The position numbers and the translations under genes were made by a program. Below, one piece after another: positions 8,719 through 20,385 of a DNA stretch of 64,000 nt. The notes beneath the pieces were generated by a model that did no database searches, was not told the origin of the DNA, and worked only from the letters and a program-made list of their open reading frames with translations. Location of the stretch: contig JALKBU010000110.1 of the NCBI GenBank assembly GCA_023091735.1, forward strand, positions 1-64,000, written 5' to 3'. This DNA is from Trichomonas tenax. Taxonomy: Eukaryota; Parabasalia; Trichomonadida; Trichomonadidae. How positions within the stretch are numbered: position 1 is the stretch's first letter; each line of letters starts with the position of its first letter.

Positions 8719-10565
8719 ATATATTTACTCTTTGATCAGAATAAAAAAATTAAATTATTTTAAAAATAAACTTAAAAAATTACTTGTTCGATTATGTGGT
8801 CTAAATATATATGTTGGCATACATCCTCTATATTTAGAATGACAAGTAACCCTAGTTATATACTACTGCATATTTATTCTTTTAGAAGTGTATCAACTCT
8901 GGGGGTCAGAACCAGATCAAACATGTATGGGCAAATATAACTCTTGTGTGATGCCATACATAGTTGTTGTTTTAAATATATATAATATTGTTTCATATTT
9001 TTCATTAACAATTTGATATCAGTTTATTATTGAGTAAATAGCAATATTTATTATAAATATATCACATGCCAACAACATAGTAACATATTACAAATAATAC
9101 AAGCTCCTAATTGAAAAATTGTTCAGTATCTTAATTTATAAATTATAAATACACGAAATCATTGCGGAGACGACAATATGCATAGATGCATGCACATATT
9201 ACATGTTTTTTAATGTGATACACCAACTTATACTCATAGCCTCCCGATGAATATACTGAAATTATTGATTAATAGAAATAAAGTATTCAAAATAAAAACG
9301 ATGGAAAAATAATTAGCATCATAAATACTATTTTATTAATGTAAACAGTGTCAAATAAATTGTGAAAAAACGTGACTTTTAACCTTACTCAGTTTTTAGA
9401 ATATGGTTTATTATAACAGGTACATAATGGTAATGCTAATTTTACCAATTTTGGCCGCTAAAAACCAAATTTGAGAGTTCAAACACTTCTATTCTTTTAA
9501 TCTCTTTGTCGTTGTTATTTAGTAAATATATATTTATTGTAGTATTTTTAATCAAAATCAATATTACAGAAAAGATAGGTATAGAAATAGTATATTAAAA
9601 ATCATATGAACGCCAAATTGAACACATTCAATTCCTTTCAATTTTGCGATCCTATTACGTTGATGACTATATTAAGGCATCTGCTTATTCGTTAGTTATG
9701 AAACGATAAGAAAAGTTCGAATTGAAAGATAAAATTTGAAAATGTGTGTTAATCTGAGTCCATTACAATATAACATATTGTGATTTTTTGAATGAATAAG
9801 AATCGGAGACTTGCAAAATAAGATGCTATAATTAATATGCGAAGTATATATACAACAAATTTAAAAACATTAAATTTTCAAAACATTCACAATATAAAAA
9901 GTATAGTAAAATTGGGTAATATTGTTTAATTATATCTGTCCAGATATATTAACGATATAGGAATTTTATAGAATATGTTAAATTATGTTACATCTAATAT
10001 GATTCTATAAAAATGTAATTGTCGTATTATAGAATATTGATAAGTTGTACAAATATATTGTATACTCATTTAATTTTGAAAGTGTAAATTTTTATGAATA
10101 ACGAAATAATCAAGCTTATTTCTTACGTCAAGTGAAATTCCGATATGGAATCATCATATTATCCGAGCTAGAATGAAAAAAATATTAGAGGCTCATAATA
10201 CATATTGTATCAATTAAAATCTATAGCTTCTTAACATTTTGAAATGAATACTTTTTTGACTCTTCGATTCAATTATTTTTCGTGATAAATGCATCGAGTT
10301 CCACATAATAAATGAAACAATTACACCATCATAACAATATTTTTGACACTCATCTATTGAGAATGAAAGCAACATTATTGTCATATATTGTTTTGCAATT
10401 TTACTGATATGCTCTAGCATACTGCCTTAATTACTTGCATTTGGCACCAAATTTATTTTGAAATCTCAATATATTTTTTTTTTTCAAAATATCGAAATAA
10501 GTTACCATTCTATTTTGATTCAAGCTTTTTATCGATCAATATTTGATTTTACTTCAAGTTAATAC

Positions 10566-10568
<3 letters not shown>

Positions 10569-10626
<58 letters not shown>

Positions 10627-10636
10627 AAATAAAAAA
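10569..10636. repeat. T51 tract followed by A10
   Basis: Fifty-one consecutive T (10569-10619), then ten A (10620-10629), one T and six A. It may be the tail of an old retroelement insertion or simple slippage. The T/A junction is self-complementary, so the true length is prone to assembly error. Confidence 0.9.
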
Positions 10637-11787
10637 GTATCTGATACCCTTCCTTCCCTAACATTGGAAAATTTTCATGACCCTACTCATGAACTAAAAA
10701 ACAAATTTTGTTACGTAAGTTGAAATAAAACTTAAATTATTGAAAGCAAACAATGGGGTGTCAATATGCACATGTTTCTGCATATGAATACATGCTTAAC
10801 ACCGTGCAAAATAAGAAGATTGAAATTTGTATAAAATTTAGAATTTAGTTTAAAAACTTTCTTACTTGTTATAAAATAGCTATTGGCAATGTGGTGTTTA
10901 TATGTACGAAAATATTATTCTTAATTTTGTAAAAAGAAGAAAAATTAAGATTTATCTATGAAAAATATACTTGATTTAACCAAATACTAATATAATATTA
11001 AGCAGCATCTACACATTCTATTTTATGTTATATTTGTTAAATTTTATCAATTCTGATAATTATGATAAAATTATAAATTTGATCGATGTATTATTATTGC
11101 ATAGTACAAGCTTGGTATAAATATAAGAATTGTAATTATTGTAGGCAATGAAATCAGATTTATGGAAATTATTATTGTGCAAAATAATTATTACAATGTG
11201 TATAAATAATTTACAAATAATATGTGAAAGGCATGTCATAATTACATCCAATTTGTATATCTAAATAACTATATCATGACTTATACACTGAAAAACAATA
11301 ACAAGTATAAATCCGGAGGATGAATGTGTAAATGAAAGGATATAGTTGCAGTGCATTTGTGGATATGAATAGCCAGACTGAATTCTAGATTAAGAAAATT
11401 TGCCGAAGGAAATAAAGAACAAATATGCAATTAATAGGTAATATCAGTATAGCAGCAGTGATGATATATCGATCAGATACTAAAAATGCATAAAAGCAGA
11501 TAATTATTTCTGATATAAAAATCGCTTTGATTGTATTGATGAAATTTAAAAGAATGATTGACTGAGGCTTCTGAATGTAATTCGTGAATGGATGGAGATG
11601 TTAATTTGGAAGAAATAGATGACAATAAAGGGTGGTCTGCTTCATTAAAAATAATGAAAAGTGACATTTTATGAGAGCGAATAAAGTAATGTAAGAAGAT
11701 ATTGTCATGACTTGGCATTGATGATATGCACGTAAACTTTGTAAGAATTCACGTTATTGGATTGCATAGAATGAAAACATTAAAATA

Positions 11788-11866
11788 CCCAGTTTCACAG
11801 TACTTTAGCCCCCCTGCCTTTTTGGGTGTTTACATGTCATATTGTCAGATTCATTTTTTAATGGAT
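11788..11866 (+). repeat. Copy of the mariner-like element end
   Basis: About 79 bases here match 17104-17183 closely: CCCAGTTTCACA, then ACTTTAGCC, then the stretch ending in a run of T and AATGGAT. It is the left end of the element at 17099-18440. No matching inverted end was found nearby, so this looks like a solo end or a truncated copy. Confidence 0.75.
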
Positions 11867-12577
11867 ACATTAGAATGTCCAAAGATAAAAACAATCAGTG
11901 CGGTATTGCATCAATGTTGGCATGGCCAAACTTTGAATAAATTATAAAAATCTGTATTTATATATTGAAATCAGACTTTTTTATTATTTTTCATTATTTG
12001 AACTATTCACACCAATTATTTATATGGATAATAATCTATTAAAAAAACAGAAAACAGATAAATATGTTTATTTACATCAATGAAAAATACAATATTGTTT
12101 TTCCTTATGTTGGCAATTCAGTTCAATTATATAGGTGTATGATAATACGTTCCATATACAATAAAGATATGCTTATGTTTTTATATTTCAACAAATATTG
12201 AATCATCGTTTTTCCTCATTTTAACAGTTCATTAAAAACATCCATATGAATATAAATCTATTGACAATATAAATAATAGATAAATATGTTTTTTTTAAAG
12301 AGAATGAAATTTAAAATATGAATGAAAATTGTATTTAAAGCAATTTGATTTGTATCAGTGTGTGTTATAGGAGATCTATATATATGATCTTGTTTAATAT
12401 CACAATAAGAGTTATTTTTGTTGCTTTCGATGTTTTTGGCATGTAAAGTGATCAACATCACGGTATAAAAATGTGACATCTACTCGGCTCATTCCCAAAA
12501 AAGATGAAAATTATGATTCTCATGATGATTTGTAGAGCCAGATCCGATAAAACTGACAATTTTATAAGAAAAGATGA

Positions 12578-13557
<980 letters not shown>

Positions 13558-13905
13558 ATCATCATATCAATAAATGCCACATATGGATTCTAAGTCTTGT
13601 TGAATGTAATGGATCCACAGAAATCATAGCAATTTACGATATATTAAATCATAGAGAAATAAATAATCAATATAATTTTAAAATCCAACGAATAACAAGT
13701 TGCATACCTAAAATATAGCCATTCTCTAGATTTTTTTGTTTTTAATTTGTAATAATTAAGTCATTTTACATAAAATTCTCAATTTTAAATGTGCTATTTT
13801 TCCATATTGTGAAAATAAAATCAGTGTTATTTAAATTTGCTATTGCATGGAGCAGTTGAAAAACTGATTTCCCAAAATTCAAAATGATTTATTTTACATG
13901 ACAAA
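13558..13905. other. Intergenic A+T-rich spacer with promoter motif
   Basis: No gene seen. The last bases hold TTTTACATGACA, the reverse of the recurring TGTCATGTAAAA motif, directly upstream of the next ATG. Confidence 0.6.
13892..13903 (-). promoter_or_regulatory. TGTCATGTAAAA motif, inverted
   Basis: TTTTACATGACA ends two bases before the ATG at 13906. The same motif, in the other orientation, precedes the genes at 31415, 53213 and 60505. A role in transcription start is inferred from this recurrence. Confidence 0.4.
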
Positions 13906-14484
13906 ATGTCAGAAACAAAAAAAAGCAAAATGAGTGATATTGATAAAGTTCAAGATTTTGCAAGCGAAATCCAGCGAAGAATCAATATCCTAAATGCAAA
14001 ATTTGAGCTCAAAATGAGAGTTGATAACGCCTTAGCATCTTTAGTTAACATTAAGCAAAATATTGAAGATAATCAGATGAAACTTATTCACGTCACTAAA
14101 TTATCGAAAGAAATCGTTTCTATGATGAAGAATTATCCAACAACAGACCAAAAAGTCAATAAATACATTCTAGAAACTATTAGTGCTGTTAAATTAATTT
14201 TAGATCAAGAACAAAACGAAGAAACACCCAAAGAATCCAATGCAATTGAAAAATCAACACTCACTCTCAATAAAATACAGAATGCAATCATTGATTTGGT
14301 TGATGAAGATGAGAAAAAGCTTTCTGATATTCTCAATTGCGAAAAACAGATCGAAGAACTGCTTTATTACGCTGAAGATGACCAATATATTGGTTTCACA
14401 AGAGAAAACGAATCTTGGAAATTGCAAATTAAAATTCATAAAGCCAAACTTGCAAATCCACATCTCGTTACTCCACAAAAGTAA
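13906..14484 (+). CDS. Small coiled-coil protein, unknown function
   Basis: A 192-residue intact frame from ATG 13906. Almost wholly helical, with heptad spacing over roughly residues 10-60 and 110-150, and rich in Lys, Glu, Asn and Ile. There is no signal peptide or membrane span, so probably cytosolic or nuclear. A second ATG lies at residue 9 (13930). Size and helical make-up resemble small subunits of multi-protein complexes such as Mediator or kinetochore parts, but I see no diagnostic motif and make no family call. Confidence 0.65.
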   Translation: MSETKKSKMSDIDKVQDFASEIQRRINILNAKFELKMRVDNALASLVNIKQNIEDNQMKLIHVTKLSKEIVSMMKNYPTTDQKVNKYILETISAVKLILDQEQNEETPKESNAIEKSTLTLNKIQNAIIDLVDEDEKKLSDILNCEKQIEELLYYAEDDQYIGFTRENESWKLQIKIHKAKLANPHLVTPQK

Positions 14485-15029
14485 TTCCCTACTTTTTAAT
14501 GTAACGCAATACAGATAAATGTTTGTTTATTAATCAATTTAAATATTAATATCAAAACTGCGCTTCGTTGTTTGGATGATATATAATCTGCTAAGATTCA
14601 AATCTATTCCCAATCACATATTAAGTTTTTTCTTTGATCATTTTCAGATTTACGTGTCAAAATATTTTATTGGCATACCAATTTCAATATTCAAATAATT
14701 GAAAAACAAACAAAACTGGTTTTTGAGCCTTGATATTGTAGTGCATGATTACATTGCAGTTCCTAAATGAGAATCCTGAATGATTTTATATTCATCAAAA
14801 AATATATTCATTTTTCTATATTGTCGAAGAAATAAGAGGTGCGAACCAGGGTTGTATATAACGGTTGACAAGCTATTTGATTTTAGTAGCAAAATGCGCC
14901 CCAAAATTCCGAAAAATTAGAAAAAAATTGCAAAAAAGCAAGCATGTGTTAACAATAGATACATGATCAGTATGACTAATTTAGTAGAATTTTCTTATTA
15001 AATAATAAGAAAAATGGATACAAACAAAT
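14485..15029. other. Intergenic spacer between convergent genes
   Basis: A+T-rich, no open frame of interest. It separates the 3' ends of the small coiled-coil gene and the armadillo gene. Confidence 0.6.
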
Positions 15030-16490
15030 TTAATTTCTAAGTGACTGAATACTTATAAGTAAATACTGAGCACGAACGCCAGCGAGGGAGTTAGAATACT
15101 CAATATCATGGAGTCTGTCTTCGACTTCGGCATCAGCAATGTAAGCCAAGAATTCTTCTTGTCTTTCAGATATATTTGCGTAGCCAAGGAATGTGTTGAG
15201 CGCATCGAGGCACCTCAGAGCTATTGTGTTAACACCGCATCCGAGGACATCAGAAAGCACTCCAAATATCCTCTCATTGAAGAACATTGGTGCGCGTGGA
15301 TTTCCGCCAAAAACGACACATGTAGCAATAAGGAAGGAAGCTTCCTGCTTGATGTCAAACTGGCCATCTTCTGCAGCATTTAATGTTATTTCAATGAGTC
15401 TTTCGTCGATGATTTCGAAGATGCCATCTGGATATGATTCCAAAAGGTTGGCATATATCCAGAACACATCATATAAGTATTCAGTCTCAATGAGGCTATG
15501 GAGAACATCAATAAGTCCGTTCTCTAGAAGTGCAAGAATTTGGAGTGGCTGAGAAACGGCCATGTTACCTGCAAGCTTCAATGCTTCCTTTGTGAGAGCA
15601 GGATTTCTGATGAATGATACAATTTGGGAATATAATCCTAGATTATAGTAAATGAAGACTGAAGAAGGCTGCTTTGATGAAATGTCAACGAGGATCGAAA
15701 GTATGTAAGCGATTGTTTCATCATTCTGGCCTCCAATCATCTTGATAATGGCTGAAATTGCGTCCTTAACAATTTCTGTTTCTATTGGGTCTGGGTTGCT
15801 GAAAATCTTGTGTAACGCTTCGCAAGCGAGTGAAGAGATGTCTGTTGAGTTGTATTTCGTGGCAATGTCGATTAGCATTGTGTAAATGCCGAGACAAATA
15901 ATCGAATCTCTTGCGTAGCTGCATTCCTGGGAGATTTCGCCGATTAAGTTTATGATTTCCTTGATGGTGTCATCGGACTCCATGCAGATGATATTCATAA
16001 TGGAACATGACAAGCCATTGTCAATGAATGATTCCTGAGTCTCGCCAGCGAGTTTGAACAATACCGCGATGGCTTTGATGACAGTCTTGATCGCTGGTGT
16101 CTCTGAATCCAAGACTTGTATAAATGCCTCTTGAACGTCTGGATTGGAAATCATGTTCTGGACTATCTTTGAGCATTTTGGAGCGCACTCGCAGAGGTCT
16201 TGACAAATAGAGTTAATTTGGGACGAATCGCCGGACAAAAGAGCTTCAACGATTCCATCTACCGTGAAAGTCTTGCAAGCATCCAATTGGACATTGCTCT
16301 TTTTTGGCGCGACGTAGAATTTTCCATTTGGTTTAGCAACACGGGAATTAGAAAGATTTATCGATCTGCGTAAATCGAAAGTTCGATTTCTTCTAAATTC
16401 AGCGAGCTCATCGGCATAGTTCGAGAGGTCGACGCCGGAGAGGCTGTGAACTAAGGCCGATGAATCAGGTGGAAGAAGTAACAAACTCAT
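15030..16490 (-). CDS. Armadillo-repeat protein, importin-alpha-like
   Basis: A 486-residue protein if started at ATG 16490 (MSLLLLPPDSS). An in-frame ATG 54 bases upstream adds an unlikely FVFFF-rich extension. Residues about 25-45 carry a basic patch (RRNRTFDLRRS) placed like the importin-beta-binding segment of importin alpha. About eight to nine armadillo-type helical repeats then cover residues 70-480 (IKAIAVLFKLAGE, NLIGEISQECS, LACEALHKIF, ALKLAGNMAVSQ, RCLDALNTFLGY). Importin alpha carries nuclear localisation signals into the nucleus. The canonical Trp/Asn ladder (WxxxN) is mostly missing, so cargo binding may differ. Codons are richer in C and G than those of the giant gene at 21933, suggesting good expression. 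It could be another armadillo scaffold. Confidence 0.65.
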   Translation of the reverse strand: MSLLLLPPDSSALVHSLSGVDLSNYADELAEFRRNRTFDLRRSINLSNSRVAKPNGKFYVAPKKSNVQLDACKTFTVDGIVEALLSGDSSQINSICQDLCECAPKCSKIVQNMISNPDVQEAFIQVLDSETPAIKTVIKAIAVLFKLAGETQESFIDNGLSCSIMNIICMESDDTIKEIINLIGEISQECSYARDSIICLGIYTMLIDIATKYNSTDISSLACEALHKIFSNPDPIETEIVKDAISAIIKMIGGQNDETIAYILSILVDISSKQPSSVFIYYNLGLYSQIVSFIRNPALTKEALKLAGNMAVSQPLQILALLENGLIDVLHSLIETEYLYDVFWIYANLLESYPDGIFEIIDERLIEITLNAAEDGQFDIKQEASFLIATCVVFGGNPRAPMFFNERIFGVLSDVLGCGVNTIALRCLDALNTFLGYANISERQEEFLAYIADAEVEDRLHDIEYSNSLAGVRAQYLLISIQSLRN

Positions 16491-17098
16491 TTCTATATTA
16501 TTTTTATGTGAGAAAAAAAAAACGAAGTATAGACTTATCATCATAGAACCAGTTGAATAAACCCAATGTGGCCGATTTACAAGTTTTCAGAACTTTACGG
16601 TTTAGCTGTAAATCGTGATAAAAATATTCGCAGCATTAAGCAGATTTTAATAAATTGTTAGTACAATCAAATCGCATAGAAAACATTCTGAGAAGAATAC
16701 AAATAATTCAATGATAAATGCCCAAAAATGTCTTTACAGGAATTGAAAAAAAAGGTTTTTAACGGATCAAAAACTCTCGAAAGCTGAATCTGCGGCATTG
16801 TGATAATGTGAAAAATAATTAAAAGAGATTTATTGGACATTAAAGGAGTTTAATAGTTTTTGATAAAAGTTTTATTTTCATAGTTTTGTAAATTTTTATC
16901 TAAAACATTGGATATAGAATCTACGCATTCTAAAAATGATTTTTTTAGTAGTACACAGAGTGTGATTTCTCGGGGTAATCTAAAAATTTGACTAACCCTA
17001 AAAAACCCCACTCTGAGAATATCCATAATCATAACTTCTCTAAAGTATACAAAATAAACAATTTTCCTATAATTTATATCGAAATCCTAGTAATTTCA
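16491..17098. other. Intergenic spacer
   Basis: No gene. A 9 bp stem (CGATTTACA near 16573, TGTAAATCG near 16607) lies about 100 bases upstream of the armadillo start and might be regulatory, but nothing else supports this. Confidence 0.5.
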
Positions 17099-18440
17099 TA
17101 CACCCAGTTTCACAATACTTTAGCCACTCCCTGCCTTTTTGGGTGTTTACATGTCATATTGTCAGATTCGTTTTTTAATGGATGATTCAACGCTGTTTAC
17201 CCCAAACTCATATGTAAACTGCTAGCTGAGGCTTTTCCGCATGAATTAACGCATACCATGCAATACATGAGTACCAATAAACTTCAAAAAATCAGCTCAT
17301 AAATTACATAATTTCTTCATATCTCAGAAATTCATACGATGATCATTAATTTTGACTTCAAGATCTCCAAATAAATTTTATACACTATCCAATTCTGTAA
17401 TAAAAATATTATCATACCGTTAACAATTTTAGGTCCAAAATTATTCAATCACGAAAAACAATAATTTCTCATATTTGAGTGCAAATTTGCAAAATACAGG
17501 CGGATTCTAGCACCACTATACACAGAACATCAATCATATCCAACAAAACGTTGAAATTTTACTGATGATTTTCACAAAATAATGATGATTACGCTTATTC
17601 ATGTAAATTTAATTCTCTCATTGTTATTAGTATCATACAAGGAATCATCTGCTTAATTATAACTACTAAAGCAATATATAAATAAATTATCATATCAGAT
17701 CTTGGTAAAAACTTTAATGTAATTCATTGGGTAATATTTGAAATTATATATTTTCATAATATTGAACATTTTTCACTATGTAATACTCCTTAATCTAACG
17801 TTTTCAAAAATGAATTTAAAAAATTGAAAATGTCTATTTTAACGATTTGCTCAATCAGCATTCATTATACAATAATTATAGAATCCAAGTCATTATTCGT
17901 ATTTCATTTTCTCCATCTTAAATGTATAAAAAAAGTTTTTTGTTGTCATCAGATAAATTTTTTCAGCATATTTGAGTCATTCTAACTAATAATATAAATA
18001 GTATCCAATAACTATGGAGGAATGATATTCAATTAAAAGCATGATAAATGAACTAATAATAAATTTTAATATATAATTTTCCTGCTGGATGAGCAGGATA
18101 TGGTATTTTTTGACATCACTATACCATGGATATCTTATATATAATGCATTTCATGGAATTTAAAATATATTTTTTTTTTCGACAAAAAGAAAAAAATAAA
18201 AAGGCATTTCAGTAGTCGAACCAATGACATATATAACTTTTTGCATTAACTAAACCACTACACCACAATTTAACATTCAACATTTTTATTCAATGGTGAC
18301 ACTAAAAATCTTGTTTACAGAAAGGTGACTCAAAAAAGGAAAAAAAACGCACCAGCGATATTTCGAACAACCAAACTTTAATCAAAATTCCTGACACTCC
18401 CTGCTTTAGACCTGTGGCTAAAGTTTTGTGAAACTGTGTA
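17099..18440. mobile_element. TA-flanked mariner-like non-autonomous element
   Basis: The left end reads TA then CACCCAGTTTCACAATAC...TTAGCCAC. The right end is its reverse complement, closing with GTGTA (18436-18440). The terminal repeat is about 25 bases with two extra C on the left. TA at both outer edges fits the TA target-site duplication of Tc1/mariner elements. The inside (1.34 kb) has no transposase frame, so any movement would need enzyme from elsewhere. A second copy of the left end is at 11788-11866. Inside are a perfect 7 bp hairpin (TCCTGCT/AGCAGGA, 18080-18098) and a tRNA-like sequence (18203-18270). Superfamily assignment is inferred from the ends only. Confidence 0.7.
18203..18270 (-). 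tRNA. tRNA-like sequence or tRNA-derived SINE head, degenerate
   Basis: On the minus strand an internal A box (TGGTGTAGTGG, a full match to TRGYNNARNGG) is followed about 30 bases later by a B box (GGTTCGACTAC, one mismatch to GGTTCGANTCC). Runs of T follow directly (CTTTTTATTTTTTTC), as for RNA polymerase III termination. The T-stem pairs poorly and the acceptor stem does not close, so it is probably not a working tRNA. A pseudo-tRNA or SINE head fits better. I cannot assign an anticodon. Confidence 0.4.
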
Positions 18441-18786
18441 ATTTGTTATTTCAATTTCGAGTTTAATACATAATAAAAATTCTTATGGTAGGAATTTATT
18501 AATAGTTTCCTATAAATTTGTAAGCGTGAACAATTGTTCGCAGCCTAATAAAATTGTAAAATTTCATTAATCCAAATAAAAAATATTTTTATTAGTTATA
18601 AAAAAATTTTATTTTTTATGAAAAGATGTCCAAAATTTTGATACACAAATTGTGCAAAAAATGATGGATGTCAAAATTGTGATATTTGAGTGACTTATAA
18701 TCGGAATAGAAACTTCAAACCATAGCTATAATGCATAAATTTGATAGGGTTTATAATGATGTTTTCATGAGCACATCCGGTAATTT

Positions 18787-18921
18787 TCAAATGATTTTAT
18801 AAATCGTATATAATTTATATTTGACATTTTCTTCATCATCTGCTTTAGGATTTCCACCAATGAAAATTTTATTAAATTGTTCCTGTGTTAAATTAAGAAT
18901 ATCTTGTTCTGTGTACTCCAT
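18787..18921 (-). CDS. Forty-four-residue acidic small frame
   Basis: ATG 18921 to TGA 18787. The start MEYTEQDILNLTQEQFNKIF is clearly protein-like (regular helix, no A+T-rich bias toward Lys/Asn only), and Gly-Gly-Asn-Pro follows. It may be the N-terminal scrap of a larger gene whose remainder has decayed, possibly Maverick-derived. No function known. Confidence 0.35.
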   Translation of the reverse strand: MEYTEQDILNLTQEQFNKIFIGGNPKADDEENVKYKLYTIYKII

Positions 18922-20385
18922 TATTTATTAGAGAAAAAATATATAAAATTTTTTATAGCTAATAAAAAATAATTTTTATTTCGACTAAAGAAATTTATTT
19001 TGTATTTGCAAAATTTTCAATGCTTTTGTAAATATTTATCAAAAGTGGTATATAAACACACCATATTATGTGTATCTAAATCCACAATTTTTCAAAATTT
19101 CACAGCTTTTGTAAAGAAAAGTAAAGATTTGGAAGTTGTTTATTATAGTATTATCTTTCAAAATAACATGATTATATTTTTCTGCTTTCAATTCACAAAT
19201 TTTGAAATTAAGCATATGACCATTCAATATCTTTGTAAACCAAACAAAAATATTGAGACATCTCACAAAAAATATTTATTTACAAAAATCGAAAATTTTA
19301 TTTCTTTTCTTTCACAGATATCATCACTTATAGATATAGAGCCTGAGTATCAGCAAAATGGATTAAAATTTTCATTTTTCGTCCAAGATCTTATCCACGA
19401 TAAACTTAAAATGCCGTAATTCGCCTTTGTTGCTTTACCGATTGTGGTACAGCTTCAATTTAATCTAAAACTTTGATATCTCTTCGTTATTCTCCATTTT
19501 TTTTTGTTATTCGTCCATATTGAAAATTTATCGCAGAAAACACTCATTAATCAGTCCAAAGCTAATAAAGCGAAAAACGAATTTTAAATCTACGCCCATA
19601 TTGTTGCCCTGTTAAAGTTATTCACTGCTAAATTTGAAATTACATATTTTGTGATTTACGAAAAAGCCCCGAAATCTTTACACAACAATCATATATTCGC
19701 TTTACATGTTCATTTCTTCGCTATTTCTTGAGCTGAATTTTCCGAAATTCTATTTTAACATTAATATTAATATCTGCGTTCGCGTTCTTCAGTTTTGATA
19801 TTCGTTTTATTTGGAGCAGTGAATGATATATTTCTGCTTTCGAGACTTCATTATTTCACTTGAAGAAATTGGAATTTTTGTTTCAGCAATTGATTCAACA
19901 CATTTCGAATATTGTTGAATCATTTATTTCAGAATTCTTATTGAGCTCAAAGGAATATAGAACAATTATATATTGAAGATAAAAATGCTATTTATTGAAG
20001 AAATCCATGATTTATACCAAATTTTTATCGATAAAATTAAATAAACATTAATTTAAGCATAATTAATTCATAAATAAACTGCCTTCTAATAATTATATTA
20101 TGGGCCATGTTATGGTTGAGCAACATCTAATACAATATGAAAATGTAACATATTTAATCAATAATGAATGTATTAATACTATTATTACTTTAGAAATCCG
20201 ATTGCCTAACTAATGTATAATGATTTAACCTCATAAACAGAAAATGATAAAATATGAAAAATACCTTTTAAAATTCAATAACACGTTTTGAAATCTTTAC
20301 AGAAACATTATTTTTATAGTATTTTACCGTTTCCAAACCGAGTTTAGTAATAATTAAATTTGATGAATTTTAATGAAACAAAATT
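18922..20385. other. Intergenic stretch, one doubtful frame
   Basis: The only long frame (19000-19419, plus strand) lacks an ATG at its start and is rich in Phe, Lys and Ile with no recognisable motif. I do not call it a gene. The rest is A+T-rich without structure that I can support. Confidence 0.5.

Larger units (their letters stand above)
1..8850. mobile_element. Decayed Maverick/Polinton element (right part)
   Basis: The morphogenesis module (capsid candidate, Walker-motif ATPase, small amphipathic proteins, collagen fibre) groups these genes as one element cut by the left window edge. The right boundary is approximate: Maverick-like genes end at 8718 and ordinary A+T-rich sequence follows. 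I could not find both terminal inverted repeats. DNA polymerase B, integrase and cysteine protease genes are expected in a whole element and are absent from this window. Most genes carry stops or frameshifts, and opposing frames meet at about 870-906 and 2505-2560, suggesting internal rearrangement. Confidence 0.7.

Noticed and set aside
8809..9075. TGTTGGCAT/ATGCCAACA pair as Maverick terminal repeat
   Set aside because: Only nine bases match and both copies are on the same side of the element, so they cannot be its two termini.
10214..10420. 68-codon minus-strand frame and other 60-80 codon frames between 8.8 and 12.6 kb
   Set aside because: Short, A+T-driven composition, no homology that I recognise and no promoter motif.
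19000..19419. 139-codon plus-strand frame
   Set aside because: It begins with TTG, has Phe/Lys/Ile-rich random composition and no motif.
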